Shown: positions 1-12,900 of the stretch, one piece after another | Layout of the letters: each line of letters opens with the position of its first letter | How positions within the stretch are numbered: the first letter of the stretch is position 1 | Assembly: GCF_008831285.2 (NCBI RefSeq) | Contig: NC_045139.1 | Coordinates: 22,982,412-23,046,411, forward strand | Reading direction: 5' to 3' | From: Nymphaea colorata | Lineage: Eukaryota > Streptophyta > Magnoliopsida > Nymphaeales > Nymphaeaceae | Length of the DNA: 64,000 nucleotides | The notes under the pieces: generated by a model | What the model was told of the DNA's origin: nothing | Databases searched by the model: none | What the model saw: the letters and a program-made list of their open reading frames with translations, nothing else | Translations under genes and position numbers: made by a program

Positions 1-629
1 TTCTAGGGATGTACAATGGACCATTATTTGGTATCTACCTCCCATGTTGGTGACCTCCAACTCCTCCATGTCCTTACAACCCTGACTTGCATGCCCATCC
101 ATAATATTCACCCAAGAAACATGCGATGAGTTCTTCCATGCAGTCTGGGTTCTGCTATCCTCGATTGTTTTGCCTCCCTTTGTCCTGCCCTTTTCCGTAT
201 CCCCACGGTCCATCAAAAGCTTCTTTTTGCATCATTGATGGGCGGAGAGCCTCGCAGAGCTCCTGAGGGTATTTGGCCATCTATGCACAACGATCCTTCT
301 TCATCTCTGAGGGATAAGGACATGCAAGCTTCCTGTGGTCAGTTGGTTAACTCGAATCAGCGGCTCAGCTGTCGGAGAATTGGCAGCCATGATGGCGAGG
401 GGGCTCCTAGTCCTCGACACCGCAGGTTGAAAACCTAGCAAACTTTCTCTCACCTCCAGGTTGGGGGATTTCATCATTTAGTTTAAGATCAGACCTTCTC
501 CCTCCTTTCTTAAATAAGAGTTTTTCTCAATGCAAGATGAAAAAAATGAACCATAGATTTTGTCATGAATCTTTCACTATATCAGTTAAAACATATTACA
601 TCAGATTTATGATTTTAAATCTAATGGTT

Positions 630-1217
630 TGTTTGGAGGGAGAGAAAGAGAAGGAAAGGAAGAAGTGAAAATGAAAGGAAAAAAAAAAGAAGAGAAAGAA
701 AACGAGAAAAGAAGGAAAAGAAATGAATGAAAGAATGTGATTATAATAGAAATGAAAGAATTGTTAAAATCATGTTTGAAAATGATAGAATTTATATTAA
801 TTTACAATTAAACCACTACACCAGGCAATGAAGATGAGAAAAGATGTGTTGTGATAAAAAGATAGACAAAAAAGAGAAAAGAAAAGAAAATAGATGAACC
901 TGAAGAAACTTCTTTATTGTGATGGTTTAGGTGAATAGTGGTGAGAAGAGACTATCTAAAAATATGTTGTTATCATGTAAAACATTGTTCATGCACAAAG
1001 AGAAAGAAAGGGCATATATGATAGAAAATGATAAGTTTTTCATTTCCTTTTCAATCTCTTCAATTTTGAAGGAATTGGATTTACATTTCATTCCCTCTTT
1101 TTTGTTTCTCTCCCTTTTACAACCAAACAAGTTTTTTACTCTCATTTCTTTTTTTCTTTTTAATTAATCAACCAAACAATTGATTGTTTTTTCCTTCATT
1201 TTCCTTAGATCCAAACA
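630..1217. repeat. Possible small terminal-inverted-repeat element
   Basis: TGTTTGGA at 630-637 is mirrored by TCCAAACA at 1210-1217. Between them the left part is GA-rich and the right part CT-rich, so the halves could fold back on each other. No target duplication was resolved, so this is a weak call. Confidence 0.3.
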
Positions 1218-1284
1218 GGACGTAAGTAATTAAATGCCTTCTATTCTATGAGGTGTTTAGCAATCAAAACAATCACAAGCTGTT

Positions 1285-1286
<2 letters not shown>

Positions 1287-1321
<35 letters not shown>
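1287..1321. repeat. (AT)n microsatellite
   Basis: About 35 bp of uninterrupted alternating A and T. Confidence 0.95.
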
Positions 1322-1323
<2 letters not shown>

Positions 1324-2183
1324 AATTATTATATGTCCAGTTACGAGTGTCGTTCGAACAAAACCAGGTGCTTTAGTTGTCTAAATAAAAAAATATAAGC
1401 CGTGTTTGGATGACAAGCCTAAATAGCGTTTCAGTTTTGCCTTTGAAACAATGTTTCACGTATGTTTGGGTGTCATCGAAACCCAGTGAGGTAAAAAACT
1501 CGGATTGCTTAGGAGGGTGAAAAACCTGGACCCCCGGGTTTTTCACGCAAAATGACGATTTTGGGTTGATGGTGGGACAAGAAGGTTTATGTGAAGGAGC
1601 AGGAGAGAAAAGCCAGAGAGACCTAGATTGCCCCCTCCCTATATCTATCTGGCAGTAACTTCCCCGCCTACAAACCCATTTTGACGCTTCCACCGCTGCC
1701 TTTGCCCTCCAAGTTCATGCCCACAATAACCGAAACAATCTTGGAGAGGGAGATCTACGATCCAATGACATTCCAAAGTTGATGCCCACAATTTTCACAT
1801 AGTTACTGCCTTACATCGATACTTATCAAGTTCGATTGTATGCATTTGTTCAACTGTTATCCAACTGTATTCAACATTCATCTGAACTTTCATAAAAAAA
1901 ACATGAACGGCGGGAAAACCAGGTTTTGAGGGGTGCCGTCGAGTGTGCTTTTAAAACGTCTGTCCTCGTAAAACAAACAATCCTGCCTGTGGCCTCGGGT
2001 CGGTTAAAACGTTTAAACGGTTCGGGTCAAACATCATTTCCAGATCCAGTTAGTAACTTGGAAAGGGGGATTCCTCTGAGCAAAAGAGTGGGAAGGAAAG
2101 GGAGAAATCCTTCGATTCGTAGCTTCACTCTCTCTTGTGCAGCCGTGCTTCTTCTTCGTCTCCTTTCGGGAAAGCTGCTGGGA

Positions 2184-2192
2184 TTAGGGTTT
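2184..2192 (+). promoter_or_regulatory. Telo-box-like motif in the PBA1 leader/promoter
   Basis: TTAGGGTTT (reverse AAACCCTAA) lies 109 bases before the PBA1 start codon, in a pyrimidine-rich stretch that looks like a 5' leader. Teloboxes are common near the transcription start of plant genes for growth and housekeeping functions. Only the motif is seen; the function is inferred, and one such match can be chance. Confidence 0.35.
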
Positions 2193-2300
2193 CTTCTTCC
2201 TGGTTCTTTCCTGTGTTTGCGTCCGTGCACCTGCGGTTGAGTTTTCTTTCTTCTTCGTCTTCTTTTCGTCGCATCGTTGCGGGATCCAGAAGGAGGAAGG

Positions 2301-5300
2301 ATGGACGTGAATCTGAATGCTCCCCACTCCATGGGCACGACGATTATCGGAATCACCTACGACGGGGGCGTTGTTCTCGGCGCCGACTCTCGGACCAGCA
2401 CTGGTACGCTCATTCTCTTGCAGACGGCTTTTTTCTTCTCGCTTTTGTTCATTGGTTCGTTTCATTTCTTCCTGGTTTTGTACTGAGTTCTTGGTCCCGA
2501 TGATTTATCCTCCTATAGATTCCGGTACGCTTGGGAATTCTGTGTGTTGCGCCATGGTTGATCGAGAATGTAGTCGCTGGTATTGATTTTCGTAGTGGTT
2601 GCATTTGATTGAAGTAGATAAACAATTTGATCAGTTGAAAAATGTAGTTCCTCGTGCGGTATAAATCCACATATTGTTAGGATTACGTCTGGAAATAGAA
2701 TTATGTTTCTTAACAGAATTCATCTCCTTGATGGTGATAAGAAGGTTGTGTTTTTGCGGATACTTACGGATGGTTTTCGAGATTATGTTTTTCTGCAATT
2801 GCTTGATATTTTTACCCGTTTTAATTCTTGATGGCCAAAATGAAGAAATTATTCTCAATTTTGAGTTTGAGAGTGATGAAATTATATCTGTGGCACTAGG
2901 GATGTACGTTGCAAACAGGGCATCCGACAAGATCACGCAATTGACTGACAACGTCTATTTGTGCCGCTCTGGATCGGTAACACTTCTTTCTTTCAATCTT
3001 TATTTGTACCCAAGGTTTGGGCAATGAGCTTCATTATTATTAGTTATGGTTGTAAGAGAGGTAAAAGGATGAAACATCTGGTGATTTTTGAAGCATCGGT
3101 TGCTTCTTTGGAATATAGGTACTTTTTTAGTTTCGCTTTTATATATAAGTTGCCTCTGCTTATCTTAAACTGAATTCTTTTGCTTATAATGTCAGAAAAG
3201 GAAAAGATTGCCCAAAAAATGTTGAATGCCGTGTGATACGTCAGTTATAGAAAAGGAAGATATTACCGAAAAATGCTACATACTTTGTGATGCGTTAGTA
3301 ATAAGGTGATAGAATGGATACAAAATTATCAGACTGTTCTTTTGCCAGTTAAAAACATGCCTAGACACCCGTCTGGGCCAGCGGAGGCACTGGGTGGTAT
3401 TCTAAAGACCTGGTATGAGGAACCTAGGCTGTCCAAATGGAGAATATTAATTTTTTAGAATTTTAACCCTAAAACTTTCTTTTTTCTTTTGTTTAATCTT
3501 CTAGTATGTTGATGGAAGTGGAATTTCCTTAAAGCCCTTGTTTGGCTGTTATCCTATTTTTCTTTTTTTCTCTCTTTATATTTCCCCTCCTTTTTTCTAT
3601 GATTTTTTTTTTTGCAATTTTGTAGCTCATGCATGATTGTGCACACACATGCCCTGCCATACCTCATACTCATTTTTTCAGAATAGCCACATCCAAACCC
3701 GTACCTTTGTATCTGCACTGGTGTATCTGCACTGGCGCCTGCACCCATGTGACTTAGCATGTTGTTTTGCACTACTTATTCTTTTCCTTCTCCTTTTTTC
3801 TTGCAGGCTGCTGATTCACAGATAGTTTCTGATTATGTTCGATACTTTCTTGATCAACACACGTAAGTCTTTTGCAGTCCACCTCTCATTATGCTTATTT
3901 TCCTGGTTAGAACTCTTGTTTTCTTGGAGTAATGACACAAGATTTCAAATTCCGTTCCACAAAGATGGTTTTTTGTTGGGAATATCCTGGAAAATTGGAA
4001 ATAACGATTCATAAACTATACATAACATGTACTAGATACGAATATGTTAGAGGTCACCATTTTCGAAATAGGTTGTTGAAAATGATATGTTTTCATGGGA
4101 AATGTCATGCTAAATCAATGTCATGAAATTGTGCGTAACGTAACCCATACTAGTAGGATCTAAAGTTAGGTACATATCCTGATATGATGCAAAAAAATTG
4201 CACATTTAACTTTTTAAATAAATTTTTTCTAAAAATAAAAACCAGAAAAATATAACATAATAAGAAAATTTGGAAAACTAGGAGAAAATCTCCTTATGAA
4301 AAAACATGGGGTGCATAAAGATAAGAAAAAAAAAAGCATATGCTACCTACAACATGCTCGCTTTCATTTGGAGTAATAAAAAATTGACTACTTAAATTAC
4401 TTAATGGGTACCAGAATAAATAAGTTTTTATGCATTATGCTCTCCTTAAACAATTTAATGGTTATAAAGTTTGAACTTTTTTTAGTTCTGAGTGCAGATC
4501 TAGGCTACTACAAATTTATAACAAAAACCATGAACATTCTTGTTTTTTGTATGAAATTAGCCATAAACTTTATGTTTTTGCTTTAAATTTGTAAAAATGC
4601 CTTTCATGTTGAACTTAATAGTCAGCCTTAAGAAATTTATATAGTCCAAACAAAACTTTTTTTGATAATTTTTACGTTTTGGAAAAAGGGGTGGGGGGTG
4701 CACGCTTGTATTGTAAGTTACAACTATGGTATAGTTACACTCCTGAAACTACTTTAAGCTGTGTATCATATTGTTTCCTTCATATGATATGCTCTGTTAC
4801 GTGTTACAGTGCATCAAATCAGTGATATTTTTGAAATATCAGTCATGTTGGTGAGTATGTGCTCTATCCTGTTCTTTTAAACTGAAGGATGTTACATGGC
4901 TAAATTGCCTATTTGCTGTTAGTTGCTACATAAATTAGTTCTACTCAACCTTATGCTTGGCTATCTGTTTTCATGTTTTCTTATACTGTTACTCATTGGA
5001 CTTAAAGACATACAATCAAGATAACAGTTCTTGATTGCAGAATACAACTTGGACAGCCTGCTACTGTTAAAGTTGCTGCTAACTTAATACGGCTTTTATC
5101 TTACCAAAACAAAGTAAGTGATTTCCCATGATCTTGTAATAAGCTTTATGTAATTTTCATTAATGAATATCTTGGAATTCACCATTTATATCTGTTTCCA
5201 TGTAATCAAGAGCTACCTTTGGTTCCTAGGAGGTCAAGTGTCTAGACAGAACTTGGCAGCCCAAGAGCTACCTTTGGTTCCATGTAATCAAGAGCTACCT

Positions 5301-6916
5301 TTGGTTCCTAGGAGGTCAACCATTTTGTTTACTTGTCTTGGTCTCCCTCCTCATTTATTTTCCTCTTGATCTTCTCATTTCTTTCTTTCTTTCTTGCTGA
5401 TTGGGATGAGGTGCTGCCTAAGCTCCACAAAACCTTTTCACTGGTTATATTGTATAGGTCCCACCTGATGTTTTTGACTAGGTCTGTATGGTTGTGCACA
5501 TGCACAAAAGTACATGCTATTATTTGGATATACAACTTGGTTTCTTGTATTTGCATAAGTAAGAAGTCTTTATTTTGTATCTTGCCGTATCACCCATATG
5601 ACATTCACATCTTATGTGACTCTACCTTTTTTGCTGTCATTTGGTAGAATATGCTGCAAACTGGCCTGATTGTTGGTGGGTGGGATAAGTATGAAGGGGG
5701 ACAAATATTTTCTATACCCCTTGGAGGAACTATCCTGCAACAACCTTTTGCTATCGGAGGTATTCATTAGTATGTTGGCTTGTTAGACCCTCTTTGGCTC
5801 TTTGTGCACTGGCTTTTTTCATTTGAATAGATGCATATAGTTATTGGCTCTCTTTCTTTTCTCTGGGGCTAAACAAGAAGATAAATGTCTTGTTGGAAAA
5901 GAATGGTGAGAAGCACCCAGTAACATGGTTAGAGTTCGATTCACAATCCCGTAACCTGTGATGCTGAGAAAGGCATATCAATGTGATTCTCATTCTTGAG
6001 AGATTTATATTCCTCATGTTGGACATAGCGCTACTCCGAGATTGCCAAAATGTCTACATGGTGAATTTCTGGGACTGTAAGTCTGTAATATATTGATTCA
6101 AAATAGTGGTCCTAAATCCTGAAAACTGCGGATCTTGTACTGTTGCCAAACATATTTGATGAATATCTATGCATTGATTGATTGGTACATGTAGACTGAG
6201 AAAACTAAATCAATAATGACATATTAGAAAGGATCTTATTTTTGGAAGGTCTAGCGGTCCTTATTATTAAATCTCAATGGAGTGTCATGATCTTTGTTTT
6301 AATGCAAATTTTACTTGGTTTCTGTTCTTAGCTCCAATTCCTTTAGGTACTTTTTGTTAATTCCTCATGCATGAATAGAATTCTTGATTTCCCACAACCA
6401 ACTAATCTTGCTTTAAGTAATGGAAGATTGGTTTGAAGTTTAATATGGTCCCAAATAAGTAATAACTATATTAGCCTGTTCACATTGCAGGCCTGAGCTG
6501 TTATCAAATTGTAGTTGTTAGGCACCCGGTATAAAATGGATCGGATCCTCACTGGACTGATCCAAGAGTGCTTATAAATAAGGTCAAAGGACCTTAGTTG
6601 AGGAGGATGAAGCATATTTGAGCGTTTTACCTTCTGGGAAGACCCAATTGAGAGTAAGACCCAGCCCTGCCACTTGTAAAAGTAACCCCTAAAGGACCCT
6701 CATGATGAGTATTTTCAGGATGAACCTCTTCATGTGTATCCTTTCTCAAGGAAGAAGACCTTGAAGAAACAGCTGCTGCAGCTTGAGCTTCTCTAAATCT
6801 TTTCTCATTCCGTCTCTATCTATGTCACATAGGTATGGGTACCGGTGCCGGTTCGGGTATCAGTGCGGGCATGAGTACTGACCATTTTCAAAAAACTTGG
6901 TTGTGAGGGTACGGCC

Positions 6917-6982
<66 letters not shown>

Positions 6983-9900
6983 AATAAGAAATACTTAGAA
7001 AATATGTATAAAAATAAAGAATATACGTCAACATAAACAAATAAATAACATAGAAAATATATATCAACGGCTCTTGCAGCAGTGTGTTTAAGAAACCTAT
7101 GAAAAACTTTAAACATATGGACAAAAAGATGTACAAAGGAGACTTGATAGTGGTATCGTCCAGGAACCCACAGTATCCCCATAGCCAGCATAAGTGTTAG
7201 CTCTCAGTGTCAACCAGCATGGTTCTTGCCAAGAATTGCAAACCTGAGGAACTGTTATCTTCACATCCAACAACTTGTTCACTTAAGGGAGAAACTAAAT
7301 CTGAACTCCCAGGCAATAATGCCATGTGGCCCCTCTAAGGTCATTTCCCAACTCCCCTAGTAGCAGGTCAGCAAACGCATTGCATCCAGATCTGCCTCTA
7401 GCATGTATGACGATTGAGCCTTGGCTATCATGAATTGGCAGCGATAATACCTGCTGCCATGAGAGAAATTTGTGTAACTTCTGCGAAACATGATTTTGGG
7501 CATTTCTAGTTTGGAACCCACACTTGAAGGCACCTTAATGTTCTTGGTCTCCACAATTCTTTCAAATGTGAACCTAGCTCCTCCCAAATGAAACCAGTGT
7601 GATTCATGCAAGATGGTTTCCACTCAGGCACTAATTGAGATCAACGAAATCAATGAGCTCAGCAATAAACGTAATGTCCTGGTTTGAGATGTCCAATTGC
7701 TCCACCATCTTATTGGCAACTGAAAGTGCAATATCGCCATCAAGGTATAACGGGAAGTGGACATCCTTCCCTTGTTGTGTATATCTTTGATCGCTCCATG
7801 TGGCTGCTGCCAAACTCTCCATGACTATGGGTTTGGTTGCAAAATCCCACATTGGTAGCTCTCAACAGAGCCGATCCACACACACTCACACCCCTGCGAA
7901 CCCCAGTTTCGATTAAGGGAAGAACTCAAGTTTCATTTCTTGCTTAGGGTTAATCTCCACTGAGGCAATATACTTATAGTTCCTCACGGGTGGGTTATTA
8001 CAGGATCCACTTATGGGATCAGCGTCCATCTAATGACCCGCTCCTTTCATCCTATTCCTGAAGACAACAAAGAAACACAAACAACCTGAAAATAGAACAA
8101 AACAGAACCAGTAAGAGAACTCTGACAACAAAGACCCAATATGCATAGCTGCTGCCGTAACATGGGGCCTAACAAATATTCCCCCCCAGGAGGAACACCA
8201 TGTCCTCAAGGTGTGAAATCGGGAAATCTCTTTTGTATGTCTTCAGCTAGTTCCCAGGTGGCTGGAATATCCTGGTGGTCTGACCATTCAATGAGCCATT
8301 CCAATTTCCTTCCTGCCCTCTTTAATTACAGACCTGGACCCCAACCTGCGATAGGGTGTATGCTGGGTATTTCACTTAAGGCTGGGGCATTAGCTACTTC
8401 ACTCTGGCTATCTCCTGCGAGCAATACTTAAGCTTTGACACATGGAAGGCAGGATAGCACTCCCTTCTGGTAACTGTAATTCATATGCAAGTGGCCTTAT
8501 ACGCCTCAATATCTTGTATGGACCAACATACTTAGATGCAAGCTTGGCGTGTCCCCTTTTTGAGCTAAATCTTGTCCCTTGAATTGACCTGCATAGGTAC
8601 ACCCAGGACCCCACCTCGTGCTACTGATCCCGATGCCTATTGTTGTATTGAATGACCATGCGGTTCTTGGCTTGCACTAGATGCTGCTTCAGAATCTCAG
8701 GTCATGCAAGATGTCATCGCATCAACGAAGGTGAATTATCAACTGTGGCCTCCTTGGCTATTCCCGGTTGATATTGTCTAATGTCGGGCGGGGGTCTCCC
8801 GTAGACAGCTTCAAAAGGACTAACACTGGTAGATGAGTGCCAACAAGAGTTGTACGAAAGTTCAGCCCATGACAGGTAATCGGCCCATACCTTAGGTCTT
8901 TGGCCAGCAAAGCATCGCAAATAGGTCTCCAAACAATGATTGACAGCTTTCATTTGCCCATCAGTTTGAGGGTGATAGCTTGTGCACATTTGCAGCTTCC
9001 AGCCCTGCATTTGAAAATATTCCTTCCAAAAATTGCTTAGGAACAAGGGGTCCTTATCGCTGGTGATCGATCTAGGCATTCCATGGAGCCTTCCCATACG
9101 ATCTTGGAATGTCCTAGCAACAGATTTTGTTGTGTAGGGATGGGCCAAGGCAATAAAATGGGCGTATTTAGAAAGTCTGTCCACCACCACTAGAATGACT
9201 GACTTTCCATGGGAAGAGGGTAATTCTTCCATTAAATCCATCAAAATGTCTTCTCAAATCTGTTCTGAAATTGGTAAGGGCTGTAAGAACCCTGCTGGCC
9301 TCATCATTTCATACTTGTTGCGTTGGCATGTGTCGCAGTTCTTGATGAAATCCCTGGCCTTCTTTATCCCGGCCAGAACAAGGTGTCACGTATCCTTCGG
9401 TATGTGCCCTCTACCCCATCGTGACCTGCTGCCTTGGTCCCGTGGTAGTGAGCCATGAGGGTCTATGGCAGTTCTGTCTCAGGAGATATGTAGATGCATC
9501 CCTGGTAACTTAAAATAGGGGTCTGTCCACTGGTAACTATAGCAACACAAGGGTTCTGCGTTCAACCGTTTCCTAATCTCAAGAACTGAGGCTGCATTCT
9601 GGTGGTAACGCCTACAAAAGAACTGAGGCTGCATTCTGGTGGTAACGCCTACAATTCCACCTGTATGCTAGACAACGTCATCAACACATGAGCTGGAGTT
9701 ACCTTTGCACGTGATAGGCCATCAGCTGCCAAATTTTATTTTCCTCTTCGATACTGTCTCAAAATCGAAACCCAATAGCTTGGGCATCCACTTTTGGAGT
9801 GTGGTTGTCAAGCCTTGCTATTGCAAACAAAATCGTAAGTTGTTGTGATCAGACAAAATCGTAAGCTGTTGTGATCAGTAAGCACTGTGAAGCGCCTGCC

Positions 9901-12900
9901 CATTAGGTAGTGCTTCCACTTGGTGACCGCAAGAACAACAACTATCAATTCTTGTTCGTAGGCGGATTTGGCAGCAAAAGTCACTCCCATTGCCTTGTTG
10001 AAAAAGGCTATGGGGTGCTATCCTTGGCTAAGGACTATGCCTACCCCCAAATCAGAGGCATCCGATTCTACAACGAAGGTCGTCTGGAAATCAGGCATCC
10101 TTAGCACTGGTGCTGTTGTCATAGCCTCCTTTAGGCCTTCAAATGCACCCTCAGCCCTGTTGTCCCATGAGAACTTTCCCTTCTTGGTCAGTGCTGTTAG
10201 TGGGGCAGCTAGTAATCCATATCCCTTAATGAACTTGCGGTAATATCCTGCCAGTCCCAAGAAGGCTCTTAGTTCCTTCATGGTGGTAAGGCTTTTCCAA
10301 TTTCTCACCGCTGACACTTTCTCATTTTCCATCCTCACTTGGCCATTACTGATCACGTGTCCCAAGTAGGATATTTTTGTATTGCCAAATGAACATTTGG
10401 ACAGCCTTGCCTTAAGCTGGTGCTGGACCAACAAGGACATCATTGCACAGGTGTGCTAGATGTTCTAGCTCATTCTTGCTATAGATGAGTATATTGTCAG
10501 AAAACACAAAGATGTACCTGCATAAAAATGGTCAGAATATATCATGCATGACCAATTGGAAGGTAGCAGGCACATTGGTCAAGCCGAAGGGCATGACCTT
10601 GAACTCATAGTGCCCCTCCTACGTGTAAAATGCTGCTTTCGGCACGTTCTCCTTGGCTACCCTGTCTTGATGATACCCTGAACGCAAGTCTAACTTTGAG
10701 AAGTAAACAACTCTATGTAATTTGTTTAGAACGTCTTCGATGATTGGGATAGAGAATCCGTCTTTCACGTTAACGGCATTCAATGCGCGACGCTAATTTT
10801 TGCCCTTTTTATGAACCAATAGGAGTCGAGAGGCAAACAGACTGTGACTTGGTTGAATGATGCCCTACTTGAGCATCTCCTGCACCAAACCTTCCAAGGC
10901 CTCCCTCTGCATTCGATTGTACCTGTAGGGCTTCAGTCTCACAGAGAGGCCAATTCGATTGTACCTGTTGATGTTGCCTGTAGAAACAGTAAAAGCGAGA
11001 AGAACACAGATGTAACGTAGAAACCCATCAACAAGAGAGAGAAAAACCACAAGTGGTGAGGAGGTCTGGTGCCCACTAGCCGCCAGACTCTTTCTCTTTT
11101 AAAACTTCATTCACTCCAGAAATTAGGGTTACAAGTCTTTAAGTAAGGCCCAACAAGGGCTACAAGGTGGATCGGGTCTGGACCAGTCCCAAGACCCATC
11201 TTTACATGCTTCAACACTCTCCCTCAAGTTGGGCATACATATCAAACATGCCCAACTTGGATACATTTCTCTCAAAAGAAGTTGAAGATAGAGCTTTAGT
11301 CAGAACATCAGCGGTTTGGTTTTCAGATTTCATGTAAGGTAAGATTCTCCCGTAGCAATAGCTCTATACTCAGCCTCTGCATTAGATCGAGAACACACAT
11401 CTTGCCTCTTGCTTTTCCAGATAGCAAGGTTTCCTCCCAAATAGACACAGTACCCTGAGGTAGACCTTCTAGTATCAGCACAACCTGCCCAGTCAGTATC
11501 GGAATACCCTTCGATCTCAACAGGCTCTTGTTTCACATATAAGAGCCCTTTGCCTGGATTCCTCTTTAAATAACACAATATTCTGTCCACAGCCTTCAAG
11601 TGTGCATCAGTCGGGGCATGCATAAATTGACTCAGTACATTCGCAGCAAAAGTGATATCTGGTCGAGTGAGGGTAAGATAAATCAACTTCCCAACAAGAC
11701 GTTGATATCTTCCTTTGGCTTCTTCACAAAGCAACTCCCCATCTCTAAGGCTCAACTTGTGCCTAGCATCAAGAGAAGTAGAAGCTGGTCTACACCCCAG
11801 CTTACTGGTCTCCTCCAATAGATCTAGTGTGTATTTCCGTTGATTTAACACAAGGCCGGTACTGGACCTAGCAATCTCAATACCAAGAAAGTACCTCAGT
11901 TTACCAAGATCCTTGAGATCAAATTCGACAGCCAGTAACACTTTTAGCTTTGTGATTTCATCCTTATCATCACCTGTAACAATCATGTCACAGCCAGTAA
12001 CACTTTTATCTTTGTGATTTCATCATTATCATCACCTGTAACAATCATGTCATCCACATAAACAAGTAACAGAGTGACTTTCCCTTCTTTCCTCTTCACA
12101 AACAGAGTGTGGTCTCCATTCCCTTGATTATAGCCATAATGTTGCATTACTCGTCTGAGTCGTTCGAACCATGCTCTGGGCAATCTGAGGCCATATAAAG
12201 CTTTTTTTAGTTTACAACATTTTTCTGGTTTTTCATATCCTGGGGGCATACGCATATACACCTCCTTTTCGAGATCGCCATTGAAAAATGCATTCTTAAC
12301 ATCCAGTTGGTACATCCTCCACTCCTTCATCACAACTAGGGAAATAACAACTCTAACTGTCTTCATTTTCGCAACTGGAGCAAAGGTCTCTAAGTAATCA
12401 ATCCCATATTTCTGACTAAACCTTTGGCCACAAGACGAGCTTTGTATCATTCAACACTTCCATCTGGTTTGTATTTGATGGTGTAGACTCACTTGGATCC
12501 AACCAAGTGAGTTGCCTCAGGGGTCTTTACAACTTCCCATGTCATGTTTCTTCTCAGGGCTTCCATTTCTTCTTGCATCGCATCAACCCACTTGGAATCA
12601 CCTTGAGCTTCAGCAATAGTCTTGGGAATCACACCCAAAGAAAAAGAAGATACAAAACACTTGTAATCTTTGCTCAGTTTAGAATAAGATATGAAATTAC
12701 CAATAGGGTGTTGAGTATATGACCTGACACCCTTTCTAAGAGCAATGGATAAATCTAGGGCTGAACACGAGTCGAGTCGAGCCCGAGCTCGGTCAGCTTG
12801 AACTCGGCTCGACTAAGTAAGACACGAGCTCGACTCGGCTCGAGCTCGAATATAGCTCGACTATCCTGACTCGAACTCGACTCGATAGTCACTTGTCGAG

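Larger units (their letters stand above)
1..2300. other. Upstream flank of PBA1, no recognised gene
   Basis: Positions 1-480 have no protein similarity I recognise. Positions 600-1220 are purine-rich then pyrimidine-rich and may be a decayed inverted-repeat element. An AT microsatellite sits at 1287-1321. Positions 1400-1930 hold scattered words (GTTTGGATGAC, CCAGGTTTT) shared with repeats near 27.8 and 29 kb. The presumed PBA1 promoter and leader lie in roughly 2050-2300. Confidence 0.5.
7853..10978 (-). mobile_element. Ty3/gypsy retrotransposon remnant (RT, RNase H, integrase, 3' LTR)
   Basis: Read on the minus strand the order is reverse transcriptase, RNase H, integrase, 3' LTR. RT starts near 10950 with a [20 protein letters not shown] motif and continues at 10443-10018 ([31 protein letters not shown]). 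RNase H lies at 9990-9808 ([20 protein letters not shown]). Integrase lies at 9400-8714, with a zinc-finger [28 protein letters not shown] and AVYGRPPP. The integrase C-terminal part is at 8614-8408. Frames are broken by stops and by tandem duplications at 9581-9653 and 9828-9879. Gag, protease and the 5' LTR are missing; the element ends at the copia insertion. It is not autonomous. Confidence 0.85.

Noticed and set aside
2277-2486. Longer PBA1 start eight codons upstream of 2301
   Set aside because: That upstream codon is TTG, not ATG; the plant beta1 propeptide is short, and ATG 2301 fits it.
5925-5965. T-loop-like GAGTTCGATTC as a tRNA
   Set aside because: No matching acceptor stem, D arm or anticodon arm could be found around it.
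6820-7191. Tyr/Ile-repeat reading frames
   Set aside because: They are translations of the AT microsatellite. The same applies at 51976-52405.
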